Assembly (NCBI GenBank): GCA_028699715.1
Contig: JAQVUC010000030.1
Span: 1-9,335 of the forward strand
Origin: Anaerolineaceae bacterium
GTDB lineage: Bacteria > Chloroflexota > Anaerolineae > Anaerolineales > Anaerolineaceae
DNA length: 9,335 bases
Direction: 5' to 3'
Made by a program: the position numbers and the translations under genes. The notes beneath the pieces are model-generated. The model ran no database searches. It saw only the letters and a program-made list of their open reading frames with translations, and had not been told where the DNA came from. Shown in pieces: positions 1 through 6,398 of this stretch (the first letter of the stretch is position 1; each line of letters opens with the position of its first letter).

Positions 1-170
1 GCCTGGTCCACAAAATTGTGACCGTCGGTGTTCTCACCCGGCATGGCTATAAAGAGCCTGCCGCTGTCAACAATGCGGGAATCTACGCAAGCGCCGTTTA
101 CCGGCGTTTGCAAATCGATCGGATCGACCGATGCTCCTAAAGCGTTGAGGACTTTGCCAACAGTCAACAT
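1..170 (-). CDS. murF: Mur ligase N-terminus, probably MurF (partial)
   Basis: This is the first 56 codons of a Mur ligase, running off the left edge of the window. The visible part is the UDP-MurNAc-binding N-terminal domain: VDSR at about residues 31-34, then LFIAMPGENTDGHNFVDQA at about 41-55+, the family pattern DSR..G.lFvA..Ge..DGH.F...A. The ATP-binding domain lies outside the window. MurF adds D-Ala-D-Ala to the UDP-MurNAc-tripeptide in the cytoplasm; MurE adds the third residue. MurF is preferred for the MLTVGKVLNALG opening and the GENTDGH form, but MurE shares this domain and is the usual gene after ftsI, so it cannot be excluded. The ATG at 170 lies 6 bases after the PBP stop, with AGGA about 11 bases upstream inside the end of the PBP gene. 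The spacing implies co-transcription with the dcw operon. Confidence 0.8.
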   Translation of the reverse strand, partial: MLTVGKVLNALGASVDPIDLQTPVNGACVDSRIVDSGRLFIAMPGENTDGHNFVDQ

Positions 171-176
171 TCTTGC

Positions 177-1973
177 TTAGTCCTGACCTTTCTGACCTAC
201 ACTGTTGATGTCGTTTGATAATCGGACATTGTCAGGGGGAATATCCATCAGGACTACCAATTTGCTGACCAGATCAGAGAAAACCGGGGCGGCAACTTCG
301 GAACCCCAGATGGAAATCGAAGGTTTTTCGAGCCAGACATAAACCAGGAATTTAGGATCTTCTGCTGGTCCCCATCCTGCAAAAGAGGCATTGGTTTCGG
401 ATGAGGAATACCCAAATTCTGTCGCGATTTCACCAGTACCGGTTTTTCCAGCCAGGCTGTACCCGTTCACCAGGGCGTTTGAGGCTTCGTTTTCAAGCGA
501 ATCAACCAGCATGTCCGTCAGGATATGGGCTGTTTCAGCCTTGATGGGTGTACCTACCACCACTGGGTCGACGTTATATTGCTCTCCATCGATGATCATT
601 GATTTGACCAGGTGGGGGGCCATCATCCTGCCGTCATTGGCCACCGCGCCGATTGCCATCGCCATCTGGATCGGGGTTACAGAAATACCCTGTCCAAAAC
701 TGTTCGTGGCTAAATCGACTTCGTACCAAAAGCTGTCACCCGGCAGTTTAAGAGGCCAATGATTTTCTCCCCCCAGGTCGATCCCGGTTTTGCGATCAAA
801 ACCAAAGTTTTTCAAGTAGGTATAAAAAGTATCAGGACCCATTTCTGTGGCTAACCAGCTCATGCAAACGTTCAGAGAATATTGCAGACATTCGGTCATA
901 TCCACATCACCCCAACCGCCCATGTTCCAGTTGTAGATGGTGGCACCGCCGATGTTGAAGTAACCGGGGTCGTTGAAACGAGTGTCCCGGTCAACTTCTC
1001 CGGAATCAAGCGCGGAAGCCATGGTTATGACTTTAAAGACCGAACCAGGCTCGTAGGTTTGACTGATAGCAGTGTTGTAAGGTAAGGGGTTGGGGAAGAG
1101 TTCAGCATAATCCCAATAATCGTTTGGATCAAGGCGAGGAGTGGTTGCCATGGCGATGACACCGCCATCTTCCGGGTTGTAAACCAGGATGGTACCGCCC
1201 TCGGCACCTGACCAATCGATTGCTTCGTCGAGAGTTTTTTCGGTTAAGGACTGAATTTCCCGGTCGATGGTCAGCACCAAACTGACTCCCGGCGGGACTT
1301 CTTCCACGGTGCTTAAGCGCTGTGGGTCAAAGGCGATGTAAACTTCACGGGGGGTACCAGCGAGTTGAGAATCATAGGCTTCTTCAAGACCAAAGTAGCC
1401 AATTCCACCGGTGCGATCGAGATAACTGTAAAAACCGAGGATATTTGAGGCCAGCGTTCCTTCAGGATAGGTGCGTTGGGAGTGAGGTGTCCATAGCAAA
1501 CCATCGATATTCGGCAGCACTTCATTTCCCCTTGCGGTTCGCTTACTGTAGTCTTCTTTAATCGTTACGAGTTGTTCGATCTTATCTTTACTGACAAAAT
1601 CATCCAGGACCACGTAAACGGGGTTGCCGTCGCCCGGTGTCATGGTGGCATACCCAAGCACTTTAGCGTAATCCAGTTCGAGGATGCTGGCAGCGATACC
1701 GGCGATAGTTTCAGGCTGAGTGATACTATTTAAATCAAGACCAATTTCGTAGGAGGTTTCATTTCCAGCCAGCAAGCGTCCTTGGGAGTCGTAAATATTT
1801 CCTCTGTCAGGGTAGATCATCCGGGTGACTCCCTGGTAATCTTCACTAAAAGCTAAAATTTGCTGCGCGCCATCGATGTGTTGGATCCGTATCATCTGAA
1901 ATGCGATCACACTCGCTACTACTGTGCCGATTACACAAATCATCAAATATCGGTTTTTCATCGATTCGTTCAT
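177..1973 (-). CDS. ftsI: Class B penicillin-binding protein, FtsI/PBP2 type
   Basis: A 598-residue peptidoglycan DD-transpeptidase that cross-links septal or wall peptidoglycan outside the membrane. A short cytoplasmic tail is followed by one membrane segment (about residues 9-26). The PBP dimerisation domain begins with the RGNIYDSQGRLLA motif (58-69), and the transpeptidase domain spans about 235-575. All three active-site motifs are intact: SVFK (nucleophile Ser311, Lys314), SLN (366-368) and KTGT (510-513). There is no C-terminal PASTA domain; the protein ends about 25 residues after the catalytic fold. The ATG at 1973 overlaps the preceding ftsL-like stop by 4 bases (ATGA), and GAGGTG sits 5 bases upstream; a second Met at residue 5 is a less favoured start. 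Its place after an FtsL-like gene and before a mur gene points to division-type FtsI rather than an elongation PBP2. This is inference from context. Confidence 0.95.
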   Translation of the reverse strand: MNESMKNRYLMICVIGTVVASVIAFQMIRIQHIDGAQQILAFSEDYQGVTRMIYPDRGNIYDSQGRLLAGNETSYEIGLDLNSITQPETIAGIAASILELDYAKVLGYATMTPGDGNPVYVVLDDFVSKDKIEQLVTIKEDYSKRTARGNEVLPNIDGLLWTPHSQRTYPEGTLASNILGFYSYLDRTGGIGYFGLEEAYDSQLAGTPREVYIAFDPQRLSTVEEVPPGVSLVLTIDREIQSLTEKTLDEAIDWSGAEGGTILVYNPEDGGVIAMATTPRLDPNDYWDYAELFPNPLPYNTAISQTYEPGSVFKVITMASALDSGEVDRDTRFNDPGYFNIGGATIYNWNMGGWGDVDMTECLQYSLNVCMSWLATEMGPDTFYTYLKNFGFDRKTGIDLGGENHWPLKLPGDSFWYEVDLATNSFGQGISVTPIQMAMAIGAVANDGRMMAPHLVKSMIIDGEQYNVDPVVVGTPIKAETAHILTDMLVDSLENEASNALVNGYSLAGKTGTGEIATEFGYSSSETNASFAGWGPAEDPKFLVYVWLEKPSISIWGSEVAAPVFSDLVSKLVVLMDIPPDNVRLSNDINSVGQKGQD

Positions 1974-2449
1974 GGCTGCACCTCAGTTGGTGTAAGGGTT
2001 TGGGTGTCTGCTTTTAGTTTTGAGCTGATCCATTCGATAAAAGTATCTGTGAATTCAGGCAGCAAAATCGGGGTCCGTTCTTCTTTAATGGAAGGTGGTG
2101 GGGCAAGTGAAGGACCGCTGGGGGGGATGTAGCCGGGAACTTCCAGGTAAATGGCTTCATTTGGTGTCAGAGGACGCATATTTAAGGATTCCACTCGCTC
2201 GTTCAAGGAACGGGAGGATGAGATTTCGCCAAGTTGGGTTTGCAGGTCGTTATTTTGGCGCTGCAATTCAGCCACTTCGCTTTCCAAATTTTGAATCCTT
2301 CGGCCGGTTGCCGCGGAACGACCACTAATGAACAAATACAATCCCGCCACAGCGGCTACAGCCACAACAATCAGCAAGAAAATGCCGACCCATTGCACCT
2401 GGGTTCGCCAGGGGGCTTGTTTATAGGCTTGTAATAAATCTTTTTTCAT
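1970..2449 (-). CDS. ftsL: FtsL/DivIC-like single-pass division protein
   Basis: A 159-residue bitopic membrane protein between rsmH and ftsI, where ftsL normally lies. A basic cytoplasmic N-terminus (MKKDLLQAYKQAPWR) is followed by one hydrophobic segment (about residues 20-42). A heptad-like coiled coil comes next (about 50-90, including IQNLESEVAELQRQNNDLQ). The C-terminal tail is proline-rich (about 103-130) and ends in a polar stretch. FtsL proteins pair with DivIC/FtsB through such coiled coils and help activate the FtsWI synthase; sequence similarity in the family is low, so the call rests on topology and position. The frame is open to a TTG at 2491, inside the rsmH end. The ATG at 2449 is chosen because it follows rsmH by 25 bases and has AAAAGG close upstream, though that spacing is short. 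The tail is longer than in typical FtsL. Confidence 0.75.
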   Translation of the reverse strand: MKKDLLQAYKQAPWRTQVQWVGIFLLIVVAVAAVAGLYLFISGRSAATGRRIQNLESEVAELQRQNNDLQTQLGEISSSRSLNERVESLNMRPLTPNEAIYLEVPGYIPPSGPSLAPPPSIKEERTPILLPEFTDTFIEWISSKLKADTQTLTPTEVQP

Positions 2450-2474
2450 TGCCTTTTTGTTCTCTTTCGTTACT

Positions 2475-3413
2475 TTACTTCTTCTCAACAACTCTCAGCT
2501 TTGCGCTTCGTGCTCTCGGATTCGCTTCAATCTCCTCCAAGGATGGACTGATTGGGCGGGGAGTGAGAATTTTGACGCTGGCTTTGTGTCCACAGGTACA
2601 AATCGGTTGTTCCGGTGGACAGACACAGTCTCTGCTCTCTCGTTTGAAGGCTTGCTTGATCAGCCGGTCTTCCAATGAATGAAAACTGATGACTGCAAAG
2701 CGGCCTCCTGGTTTTAAAAGTTCGATCAAGCTTGGGATCGCCTGTTCAACCGTTTTTAGTTCATCGTTGACCGCGATCCTGATTGCCTGGAAGGTCCTGG
2801 TGGCCGGGTCGATCCTTCCGGAACTGTGACCAACAGCCGAGCGGACCACATCTGCCAACTGACTGGTGGTTTGAAAAGGACGATTGGAGACGATTTTTTG
2901 GGCGATGCGGCGGGAAAATCTTTCCTCTCCGTACCTCCAAATCACATCTGCCAGGTCCTTTTCGCTGAGCTTGTTCACCAAATCAGCAGCTGTTGGTCCA
3001 CTTGTGGGGTCAAAACGCATGTCCAGAGGCGCTTCATGCCGGAAAGAGAAACCTCGTTCCTCTTGATCGAGCTGCATGGAGGAGACCCCCAGGTCCATTA
3101 GGATCCCATCCACAAGGTCCCATCCTAACTGTTGCAAGATTCTCGCCGCATTTAAATAGGAATCGTGGACAACGATTGCCCGCTTACCATAGGGGAGAAG
3201 ACGCTCACGAGTTAATCCAACAGCTGTAGGATCCAGATCGATAGCCAGGAGTTGACCATTAGGGGAGGAGACCTCTAAAATGCCAGAAGAGTGTCCTCCG
3301 GCACCTGCGGTGCAATCGATGTAGCGACCAGAACTTTTCGGAGCCAGATATTCAATTGTTTCTTGGTAAAGTACTGGGCGGTGGGGCGTTGAGGCCTCTG
3401 TCACCGCATTCAT
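2475..3413 (-). CDS. rsmH: 16S rRNA (cytosine1402-N4)-methyltransferase RsmH (MraW)
   Basis: A 312-residue SAM-dependent methyltransferase that modifies N4 of C1402 in the decoding centre of 16S rRNA. Hallmarks in order are HRPVLYQE near residue 11, the SAM-binding glycine motif TAGAGGHS (35-42), AIDLDP (about 57-62), DLGVSS (107-112), FQAIRIAVNDEL (208-219), ISFHSLEDR (242-250) and the C-terminal RARSAKLRV. Four cysteines near the end (C263, C265, C272, C274) form the CxC..CxC pattern common in RsmH. Length is normal. The ATG at 3413 overlaps the mraZ stop as TGATG, with AGAGGA about 6 bases upstream. A TTG one codon earlier (3416) is possible but unlikely. It is the second gene of the dcw operon, as in most bacteria. 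Confidence 0.97.
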   Translation of the reverse strand: MNAVTEASTPHRPVLYQETIEYLAPKSSGRYIDCTAGAGGHSSGILEVSSPNGQLLAIDLDPTAVGLTRERLLPYGKRAIVVHDSYLNAARILQQLGWDLVDGILMDLGVSSMQLDQEERGFSFRHEAPLDMRFDPTSGPTAADLVNKLSEKDLADVIWRYGEERFSRRIAQKIVSNRPFQTTSQLADVVRSAVGHSSGRIDPATRTFQAIRIAVNDELKTVEQAIPSLIELLKPGGRFAVISFHSLEDRLIKQAFKRESRDCVCPPEQPICTCGHKASVKILTPRPISPSLEEIEANPRARSAKLRVVEKK

Positions 3414-3859
3414 CAATTTCCTCTGGTGGTGATATCAAAGGCTGCCCAGGCTTGTGCCTGCGCGACAGGATCCTGGTTTCCAGCTTCAGCTGATTCCAGC
3501 CGAACCGGCGACCAAATTTCGAAACTGTCTCCAACGCCGATGATTACCACGTCATCCTCAATACCGGCCAACTTCCGCAAGTGTGATGGTATAAGGATTC
3601 GCCCTGCAGTGTCATAAACCAACTCAGCAGAAACACCTAAGATTTCGCGTCTGAAAGAGCGTAAATTGGGATCAGTGATAGAAATGCTGTTGATGGATTT
3701 GGCGATAGTGTCAAAAGTTTCTTTGTCGTAAGCCATCAGGTTTCCGTCCAGACCTTTGGTGACACAAACGATGCCATCGCTTGTTTGATCACGGAAGCTT
3801 GAAGGGACTGTCATTCTGCCCTTCTTGTCGATGTTGTGTTCATATCTTCCGTAAAACAT
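3413..3859 (-). CDS. mraZ: Transcriptional regulator MraZ
   Basis: A 148-residue MraZ, the DNA-binding regulator that opens most dcw operons. It has two SpoVT-AbrB-like half domains, each with the family signature: DKKGRMTVPSSFR (11-23) and DTAGRILIPSHLR (83-95), the second followed by GVGDSFEIWS (108-117). MraZ forms ring-shaped oligomers that bind short direct repeats upstream of their own operon. In E. coli it represses the operon; in some Mollicutes it has been reported to activate it. The ATG at 3859 gives the classic MFYGRYEHNID start, and an AAGAGAG-type purine run lies about 10 bases upstream. The last codons overlap rsmH (TGATG). The direct-repeat array at 3924-3960 is the obvious candidate for its own operator, so autoregulation is inferred. 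Confidence 0.97.
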   Translation of the reverse strand: MFYGRYEHNIDKKGRMTVPSSFRDQTSDGIVCVTKGLDGNLMAYDKETFDTIAKSINSISITDPNLRSFRREILGVSAELVYDTAGRILIPSHLRKLAGIEDDVVIIGVGDSFEIWSPVRLESAEAGNQDPVAQAQAWAAFDITTRGN

Positions 3860-3885
3860 TTGTTCTATTCTCTCTTTTAACGCCG

Positions 3886-3907
3886 GAAGCGCCGATTTTG
3901 GCGCTTC
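3886..3907 (-). other. Stem-loop in the mraZ leader
   Basis: On the transcribed (minus) strand GAAGCGCC - AAAATC - GGCGCTTC forms a perfect 8-bp GC-rich stem with a 6-base loop, 26 bases before the mraZ start and downstream of the MraZ boxes. No T-tract follows on the minus strand, so it is not an intrinsic terminator for the operon. It might stabilise the leader or affect translation. Function unknown. Confidence 0.5.
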
Positions 3908-3923
3908 TTTCTATGGTTTTGTG

Positions 3924-3960
3924 ACACTTTCTGACACTTTATGACAATCTTTCCCACATT
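3924..3960 (-). promoter_or_regulatory. MraZ operator: four 7-bp boxes at 10-bp spacing
   Basis: Reading the minus strand, four 7-bp boxes separated by exactly 3 bases occur at 3960-3954 (AATGTGG), 3950-3944 (AGATTGT), 3940-3934 (AAAGTGT) and 3930-3924 (AAAGTGT). The last two match exactly the (AAAGTG[T/G]N3)k MraZ site reported for Mollicutes. The first is one mismatch away and the second two. The first box overlaps the -10 hexamer and the rest lie at or just past the expected transcription start. Bound MraZ would therefore be expected to block the promoter. The regulatory sign is inference. Confidence 0.75.
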
Positions 3961-3986
3961 ATAGGTCAATAGTGCCAAAAAGGCAA
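3958..3986 (-). promoter_or_regulatory. Promoter of the mraZ (dcw) operon
   Basis: A sigma70-type promoter on the minus strand: -35 TTGCCT (3986-3981), a 17-base spacer, and a perfect -10 TATAAT (3963-3958). The expected start is near 3951, giving a leader of about 90 bases that holds most MraZ boxes and the stem-loop. This is the only good promoter seen upstream of the five-gene operon. Confidence 0.6.
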
Positions 3987-4122
3987 GGGTTTTTTAGGTG
4001 AATTTGGGAATATTTCTGACGAATTCTGAGAGCGATTTTTTGATAAATAATTCGGGTATTAATTTCCTTTTTGAGCGTACTGCGGATAGCTTTCACACGT
4101 CCGTTGGCGGCAAGAATTGCAT

Positions 4123-4128
4123 TATAAT
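4123..4128 (+). promoter_or_regulatory. -10 element of the kinase gene, possibly leaderless
   Basis: A perfect TATAAT ends 8 bases before the kinase ATG (4137), so transcription would begin at or within a couple of bases of the start codon. No Shine-Dalgarno sequence lies upstream of this ATG or of the next in-frame ATG (4143), which fits a leaderless mRNA. No convincing -35 is seen at 16-18 bases. Confidence 0.45.
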
Positions 4129-4136
4129 CAGCCTGT

Positions 4137-5372
4137 ATGGATATGCCGACCTTGTTAAACGACCGCTATCAGCTCCAGGAAACATTGGGTACTGGTGGTA
4201 TGGCAGTTGTCTATAAGGCTAAAGACCTGATGCTTGAACGCAATGTGGGGGTAAAGGTTCTAAGAGAAGATTTCTCTAAAGATCCCGCCTTCCGTGAACG
4301 CTTCCGGCAGGAAGCCCGATCAGCTGCCAATCTATCCCATCCCAATATCGTTACCGTGCATGATTTCGGGCTTGATCAGGGGCATCTCTTTATCGTCATG
4401 GAGTACATGTCAGGTACGGATTTAAAAACCTTGACCAAACAAAAAGAACGCTTTACCGTTCCCGAAACCTTGGAACTGATGATCCAGGCTTGCGGGGGCA
4501 TCGGCTACGCCCATCGCGCCGGGTTGGTGCACTGCGACGTCAAACCGCACAACTTGCTGGTCACACACGAAGGACGTTTGAAGGTAACTGATTTTGGGAT
4601 TGCCCGGGCGCTCTCCACCATCTCTCCGGATGAACGCAACGAGGTTGTTTGGGGCTCTCCGCATTACTTTTCTCCGGAACAAGCCGCCGGCAGACCGCCT
4701 TCACCAGCCTCAGATGTTTACTCACTGGGAATTATTCTTTATGAAATGCTGACTGGTCGGCTGCCTTTCATTGCTTCAGATTCAACCGAACTTGCCCGTA
4801 TGCACCGGGAAGATAAACCAGTTGCTCCGCGTTATTACAACCCTGCCATTCCTCCAAATTTGGAAGAAATCATCCTGAAAGTTCTTTCCAAGGAACCCAG
4901 CGGGCGCTATCGCACAGCCGATCAATTAGGGCGGCTGTTACTCGGGCTTTATGATAACAATCCTGATCGCAACGTGACTATGGCCTTTGTGCACGACACC
5001 TTTCAACGCGAGCGACCAGAGACCAGTCAGCCAGAAGCAGAAACAGTTCCTCCACCAGTGCAGGAAATCTCAGCGGCACCAGAGCATTCTGCTCCCCCTC
5101 CGCTTCAAAAACCAATTCAAGCCCCCATCACTTTGCGCCCTGGTGACTTAAATGTCAGACCAGCCCAGTCAAAGCAGGAAAAGCCTAACCCAAGCGCTTC
5201 TGCAAGCGAATATAAGCAAATTCCTCTTCCTCAAACGCAGCCTCCCAACGCGGAGGCCTGGGAAGATGATTCAATTGACTGGAAGACCTGGCTTTTAGGG
5301 ATCGCAGCCAGTTTACTGCTGATCGGACTGATCCCATTTTGGCTTTACATCTATTTAATTTTGAAACCCTGA
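4137..5372 (+). CDS. Tail-anchored serine/threonine protein kinase (PknB/PrkC type)
   Basis: A 411-residue Hanks-type kinase. The catalytic domain spans about residues 11-270: glycine loop GTGGMAVVY (18-26), ATP-binding Lys40 (VGVK), alpha-C Glu59, catalytic loop HCDVKPHN (132-139; Asp134, Lys136, Asn139), DFG (152-154), and GSPHYFSPEQ at the end of the activation segment. The catalytic loop has Cys133 where HRD kinases have Arg, so this is a non-RD kinase. A Pro/Gln/Glu-rich linker follows (about 290-380). A single membrane helix (about 385-408) lies at the very C-terminus, with only about three residues after it. PASTA or other sensor domains of PknB/PrkC are therefore absent and the kinase must face the cytoplasm. 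It is divergent from the dcw operon and 10 bases upstream of rpe. No PP2C phosphatase gene is in the window. Substrates are unknown. Confidence 0.93.
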   Translation: MDMPTLLNDRYQLQETLGTGGMAVVYKAKDLMLERNVGVKVLREDFSKDPAFRERFRQEARSAANLSHPNIVTVHDFGLDQGHLFIVMEYMSGTDLKTLTKQKERFTVPETLELMIQACGGIGYAHRAGLVHCDVKPHNLLVTHEGRLKVTDFGIARALSTISPDERNEVVWGSPHYFSPEQAAGRPPSPASDVYSLGIILYEMLTGRLPFIASDSTELARMHREDKPVAPRYYNPAIPPNLEEIILKVLSKEPSGRYRTADQLGRLLLGLYDNNPDRNVTMAFVHDTFQRERPETSQPEAETVPPPVQEISAAPEHSAPPPLQKPIQAPITLRPGDLNVRPAQSKQEKPNPSASASEYKQIPLPQTQPPNAEAWEDDSIDWKTWLLGIAASLLLIGLIPFWLYIYLILKP

Positions 5373-5382
5373 CAGGATCACA

Positions 5383-6042
5383 ATGGAAATATTAATTGCG
5401 CCTTCAATTTTATCCGCTGATTTCACCCAACTTGGCAGCCAGTTGCGCGCCTGCCAGGAAGCTGGGGCAGATATGATCCACATTGATGTCATGGATGGAC
5501 GCTTTGTCCCCAACATCACCTTTGGTCCGGATATCGTCAAAGCCTGCAAGCGTGTCAGCGATTTGCCTTTGGACGTGCATCTGATGATCGTTGAGCCTGA
5601 AAAGCACTTGAAAAGCTTCATTGAGGCTGGCTCTGACATCGTGACCGTTCATTTTGAAACCTGCCCGCACATTCATCGCACCCTGCAGACCATCCGCGAG
5701 ATGGGCGCCAAGGCCGGCTTGACCTTCAACCCGGGCACGCCAGTGGACGGATTGAATTATCTGACCGATCTGGTGGACCAGGTGCTGATCATGTCTGTCA
5801 ACCCTGGCTTCGGCGGACAAAAATTCATCCCATCTGCCCTGGAAAAGATCGACCTGGTCAGGTGGATATTGGATGAAAACGATTCAGAAGCAATCATCCA
5901 GGTGGATGGAGGGATTTCCCCGGACACCATCCAGGCGGTCTATCAGGCTGGAGCAAGTAACTTTGTGGCCGGAACAGCCATTTTTGGGCATCCGGATGGA
6001 ATTGGCGCTGGGATCCGCAGTCTGAGGGAAGCTCTGCTTTAA
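5383..6042 (+). CDS. rpe: Ribulose-phosphate 3-epimerase
   Basis: A 219-residue TIM-barrel enzyme that interconverts D-ribulose 5-phosphate and D-xylulose 5-phosphate in the pentose phosphate pathway. The expected motifs are present in order: APSILSAD (6-13), HIDVMDGRFVPN (33-44; metal ligand His33, catalytic Asp35), DVHLMI (64-69; His66), VHFE (89-92), SVNPGFGGQKFI (138-149), VDGGI (174-178; catalytic Asp175) and AGTAIF (196-201). Length is typical and no active-site residue is missing. The ATG at 5383 has AGGA 5-6 bases upstream and starts 10 bases after the kinase stop, so the two genes are very likely co-transcribed. It converges on rpmB with a 49-base gap. Confidence 0.97.
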   Translation: MEILIAPSILSADFTQLGSQLRACQEAGADMIHIDVMDGRFVPNITFGPDIVKACKRVSDLPLDVHLMIVEPEKHLKSFIEAGSDIVTVHFETCPHIHRTLQTIREMGAKAGLTFNPGTPVDGLNYLTDLVDQVLIMSVNPGFGGQKFIPSALEKIDLVRWILDENDSEAIIQVDGGISPDTIQAVYQAGASNFVAGTAIFGHPDGIGAGIRSLREALL

Positions 6043-6044
6043 AT

Positions 6045-6066
6045 CAAAAAAGCCGTCCAGCGGCTT
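6045..6066 (-). terminator. Intrinsic terminator of rpmB
   Basis: On the minus strand, AAGCCG - CTGGA - CGGCTT (6066-6050) forms a 6-bp stem with a 5-base loop and runs into a T-rich tract ending near 6046. It starts 25 bases after the rpmB stop. In the plus direction the hairpin is followed by CTTGATG with no T-tract, so it should stop rpe transcripts poorly. Confidence 0.75.
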
Positions 6067-6091
6067 CTTGATGAACGTTTATAGTTAAATA

Positions 6092-6277
6092 TTAGCGATA
6101 AACCTTGGTCAGGGTTTTGATGCAGCGCGCGCAAAGTACTTTGCGAACTTTTTTGCCGTTTTCCATTACGGTAACCCGCTGTAGGTTCGGGCGGAACTTA
6201 CGTCTGGTAGCGACCAGAGAGTGACTGCGATTATGACCAAAGGTTGTGGTTTTTCCACACTGACTGCACTTTGCCAT
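6092..6277 (-). CDS. rpmB: 50S ribosomal protein L28 (bL28)
   Basis: A 61-residue large-subunit ribosomal protein. The sequence begins MAKCSQCGKTTTFGHNRSHS and holds the family core VATRRKFRPNLQRV, followed by basic residues and a C-terminal CARC. Four cysteines in two CxxC pairs (C4/C7 and C49/C52) mark the zinc-binding C+ form of L28. The ATG at 6277 has AAAGG about 7 bases upstream. The gene is monocistronic and on the strand opposite to its neighbours. It is divergent from the asp23-like gene (121 bases between starts) and convergent with rpe. Confidence 0.97.
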   Translation of the reverse strand: MAKCSQCGKTTTFGHNRSHSLVATRRKFRPNLQRVTVMENGKKVRKVLCARCIKTLTKVYR

Positions 6278-6294
6278 CTCAATACCTTTCTTGC

Positions 6295-6302
6295 ATTATA
6301 AT
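6295..6302. promoter_or_regulatory. Palindromic ATTATAAT, shared -10 for divergent genes
   Basis: ATTATAAT is its own reverse complement, so a perfect TATAAT reads on both strands: minus at 6300-6295, 18 bases before the rpmB start, and plus at 6297-6302, 97 bases before the asp23-like start. Neither side has a clear -35. The minus-strand start would fall at or within the rpmB Shine-Dalgarno, so that leader would be very short. Confidence 0.35.
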
Positions 6303-6352
6303 ATCGTCTGCTGCGTAACTGTTTGCACGCGCAAGAGTTTATATTACCAGAA

Positions 6353-6366
6353 ATTATTTAAATAAT
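6353..6366. repeat. 14-bp perfect palindrome upstream of the asp23-like gene
   Basis: ATTATTTAAATAAT is a perfect inverted repeat ending 32 bases before the ATG. It could be an operator or simply AT-rich promoter DNA. No factor can be named. Confidence 0.3.
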
Positions 6367-6398
6367 CAAGGTGTATCACGGAGAAAAGGTTTTAAAAA

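Noticed and set aside
391..762. 123-codon plus-strand frame inside the PBP gene
   Set aside because: Lies wholly opposite a gene with all active-site motifs; a shadow of its codon use.
2450..2491. TTG start extending the FtsL-like protein by 14 residues
   Set aside because: It would overlap rsmH, uses a rare start, and the ATG at 2449 fits the operon spacing better; not excluded outright.
3886..3920. Hairpin plus T-rich stretch read on the plus strand as a terminator
   Set aside because: No plus-strand gene ends upstream of it; the T-run is interrupted, so it fits better as a leader stem-loop of mraZ.
3998..4216. 72-codon plus-strand frame before the kinase
   Set aside because: GTG start without a ribosome site, overlaps the kinase start out of frame by 80 bases, and the peptide shows no domain features.
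5410..5820. 136-codon minus-strand frame inside rpe
   Set aside because: Antisense shadow of a well-conserved enzyme gene with no ribosome site.
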